In this document: piece after piece, positions 61,261 to 64,000 of the stretch | Layout: every line of letters starts with the position of its first letter | Numbering within the stretch: the stretch's first letter is position 1 | Assembly (NCBI GenBank): GCA_029339505.1 | Contig: JAQISU010000155.1 | Coordinates: 15,019,501 to 15,083,500 of the forward strand | Source of the DNA: Unio delphinus | Taxonomy: Eukaryota > Mollusca > Bivalvia > Unionida > Unionidae | Reading direction: 5' to 3' | DNA length: 64,000 nt | The notes under the pieces: generated by a model | Told to the model about the DNA's origin: nothing | The model's input: only the letters and a program-made list of their open reading frames with translations | The model's database searches: none | Program-made: the position numbers and the translations under genes

Positions 61261-61575
61261 GTAGATATTGGTTATACTGCTGTAATGAAATTGTTCTTTT
61301 AGAGCAGTGCATTTTCTCTGAAATATATCTCTTCAATAATTTTAGATATCTCTCTTTATCTCTTCTCGTCTCTTGGCAGCGCCAGTTTCTCTTTCACAGC
61401 AACACATTTCTTTTTTTGGCAATACAGCACATTATGAGTCAGGGCATTAATAAGGCATCACAAGTTTTGGACAGTATTTGCATGCTCAGTAAATCAGAAC
61501 ACGTCTTTCATTTGCACATATGCTTGAATTCCAAGGGGAACATTCTCTACCCTTTTTTACCATTGCTAGAGAAGA

Positions 61576-62172
61576 AAACTATGATGTAAATAGTTGCCAT
61601 TTTAAACTGCCATGAAGCCTAAACTATGTTGTAAATAAGGACCAATTTAAACTGCCATGAAGCCTAAACTATGATGTTAATAGGGACCTATTTAAACTGC
61701 CATGAAGCCTAAACTATGATGTTAATAGGGACCTATTTAAACTGCCATGAAGCCTAAACTATGATGTTAATAGGGACCTATTTAAACTGCCATGAAGCCT
61801 AAACTATGATGTTAATAGGGACCTATTTAAACTGCCATGAAGCCTAAACTATGATGTAATAGGGACCTATTTAAACTGCCATGAAGCCTAGACTATGATG
61901 TTAATAGGGACCTATTTAAACTGCCATGAAGCCTAAACTATGATGTTAATAGGGACCTATTTAAACTGCCATGAAGCCTAAACTATGATGTTAATAGGGA
62001 CCTATTTAAACTGCCATGAAGCCTAAACTATGATGTTAATAGGGACCTATTTAAACTGCCATGAAGCCTAAACTATGATGTTAATAGGGACCTATTTAAA
62101 CTGCCATGAAGCCTAGACTATGATGTTAATAGGGACCTATTTAAACTGCCATGAAGCCTAAACTATGATGCA
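61576..62172. repeat. 45-bp minisatellite, ~13 copies
   Basis: The unit contains AAACTATGATGTTAATAGGG and ACCTATTTAAACTGCCATGA. Copies in the middle are almost identical, and a shared AGACTATG variant occurs at about 61890 and 62110. Confidence 0.96.
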
Positions 62173-64000
62173 AATAGTAATCATTATAATCATTATAAAC
62201 TGCAATGACTCTGAAACTCCAATGTAAATAATAACCATTATCTAACTATCATTAATCTTGTTATTGTTAACATATCATGTAATTGTCATCACTAACATTA
62301 ATGCATGCAATAATTTCATACCATTGAAATTGATAGTTTTATGGTTTAAAAATTGCTGGAAAACCATTAGGAATTAACAGTGCAGGTGTTTTGTTGATGG
62401 TTGAAATGTAAAATGTTGTGTTTTTCATTTTATAAGACTCTGTTCTTAATTGATCTAGCTAGATATTCCTCAGCCAGAATATTACTAATTTGAGAAGTAT
62501 TATTTAGATTCTCTTTTTTCAGCTTGCATCAGAGATGATTGTGTTCAGTTACTAGAATTCTTTTTTGATGTGACTGTTGATTTAATATTTTGATATAGTC
62601 ATTTGTTCCTTAACATAGCCCCATTGGAAAAGAAATTTCATTGATCACTATAAAAATATTTTTTAAGATTAAAATTAGGATATTCTTACACATACAATGT
62701 CATATAGTGTAACTGGTTAATTTTAGAACCTATATTTGAATCACCAGTACCAAACAGTGTCATACAATATAATTGGTTATTTCTAGAAACATTACTTGAA
62801 TCATTAATAAATTGTGACCACACAGTGATCAGGGTCCATAGAACACGACTGTATTATATAGCAAACCATGTTATAACCAAACCATATTAAATACCAAACC
62901 ATGTTAAATACCAAACCATTGTAACCAAACCATATTAAATACCAAACCATGTTATAACCAAACAAGTCAGCTGAAGAAAATGATGCATCAACCAAAAATT
63001 GATTTCGGGGTGGGTAATAAAAGAAGTCACAAAAGATACATCCTTCATTGTGACAGTTACCGTCTTAAAAAATAATGCATATTAAATGAGAAATACGCAT
63101 GTATTGAAACCTGAGATAGCATATATAATATTTTACTTTATTCAGAGAACCACATATTGATAAATATATGTTCATACTGTTTATAAATACATGTCTAAGG
63201 TATGGAATGAAAAGAGTACATGTATTAACAGCATGTTCTGTACTGCCATGTATTAACACCATGTTCTGTACTGCCAATCTCATCACATGCAGTGAAAGCA
63301 CAATAAATTTAATTCTATCAAGAATCTGCACACAGATTTAATATATTAAGTAATTGAAGGAGAGCATTACAAATTTGACTTAAATGGGAAAAAAAATATG
63401 TTGGATATTCTTTAAGCAACAGAATGCATTGAAGAAAAACAGAAAGAAGATTCTTTTGGTTCAGATAATCATATTTCCAATGTCTATTTGAGCACAGAAT
63501 TTCGAAAAATTGATGAAAGTTTAAAATTTTGGTAGCTACACCAATATATGTTCAGTATTCAGATTCATATGTGATCTCTTCCCTAAAATGACAAAATGTT
63601 TTACATGTTCTTTTTCATACTTTGAAGAAGAATTTCTTTTCATGTATAAGAAAAATTCATACATATTCAATTTCAGGAGCCATGTCATGATTGTCTTAAA
63701 TTTGAATGCATATTTGATTTCTTCACGAAAATGATTAATAAACTTTGAACATGTTATTTTCTGTACTTTTTAAAAGAAAAAAATATTTGTTCATGTATGA
63801 GAAAAATACATGTAAATGAAATTTCAGGAGCCATGCTATGACTGTGTTATATCCAAATTTATTTTTTAATGAGCTATAATGGGCTCAAAATGTACCAAAT
63901 AGTATAACTCAGGTTATTTCTATTACCTATATTTAGTGACCTATACTAAACAGTGTCAAAATGTGGAACTGGTTATTTCTATTACCTATACTTGAGTCAC
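62173..64000. other. Downstream intron 15: no exon seen; small degenerate repeats
   Basis: Two separated copies (62690-62800 and 63885-64000) of a repeat with CAGTGTCATACA-like and TGGTTATTTCTATTACCTAT blocks; the second runs off the window. 62860-62965 has short ACCAAACCATGTTA-type repeats, and 63220-63282 a 29-bp block twice. No exon with a phase-1 start could be identified. Confidence 0.55.

Noticed and set aside
59020..59520. 166-codon plus-strand frame with TTKLSYRPDKTVFED repeats
   Set aside because: Translation of the 45-bp intronic minisatellite, with no acceptor, donor or start context. Kept only as a repeat.
61110..61589. 159-codon frame continuing past exon 15
   Set aside because: The part after 61260 follows a good donor and loses protein-like character; it is read-through into the intron.

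Overview
This is a eukaryotic, AT-rich, repeat-dense window. Small exons with GT-AG introns, tRNA-derived SINEs, a LINE, several cut-and-paste DNA transposons and many minisatellites are all visible, and there are no operons or prokaryotic signals. The repeat types (in particular a tRNA-headed SINE whose tail has the 'atggcgttaaacc' type of end) suggest a marine invertebrate, most likely a bivalve mollusc. This is an inference from sequence style, not a database match.

One protein-coding gene occupies almost the whole window on the + strand. I could chain 15 exons from 1500 to 61260, all with consistent phases, into about 711 residues of a multi-EF-hand protein. It most resembles the EFCAB6 (DJBP) family. 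Both ends are missing: the first exon starts inside a codon and the last ends in phase 1. About 2.1 kb is coding in about 60 kb, and the rest is intron.

Layout. 1-1.5 kb: a fold-back element with 11 copies of a 27-bp unit carrying a TATA-like motif. 1.5-13 kb: exons 1-4, a 49-bp minisatellite, and a 2.5-kb element bounded by clusters of the palindrome GTTCATGAAC that carries minus-strand coding remnants. 13-18.2 kb: exons 5-6 and SINE copies. 18.2-25.7 kb: a roughly 48-bp satellite, invaded by a decayed hAT-like transposon and its deletion derivative. 25.8-33.7 kb: a pogo-type MITE, exons 7-9, a TTAA MITE with a SINE nested in it, and a hAT MITE with a perfect 8-bp target duplication. 36.2-40.3 kb: exon 10 followed by a broken CR1/L2-type LINE. 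40.3-50 kb: exons 11-12, SINEs, microsatellites and a composite minisatellite. 51-62.2 kb: exons 13-15, five more minisatellites and a 1.3-kb non-autonomous hAT element. 62-64 kb: no gene seen.

The most striking observation is that the large satellite at 18.2-25.7 kb appears to have been born from the gene itself. Its unit matches the last roughly 40 nt of exon 6 plus the authentic 5' splice site, repeated next to the exon. The oldest units keep donor-like CAAAG|GTACGT junctions, while the homogenised, amplified core has lost the GT. This suggests a coding exon/intron junction amplified into a satellite, with decoy splice donors disarmed or lost along the way.
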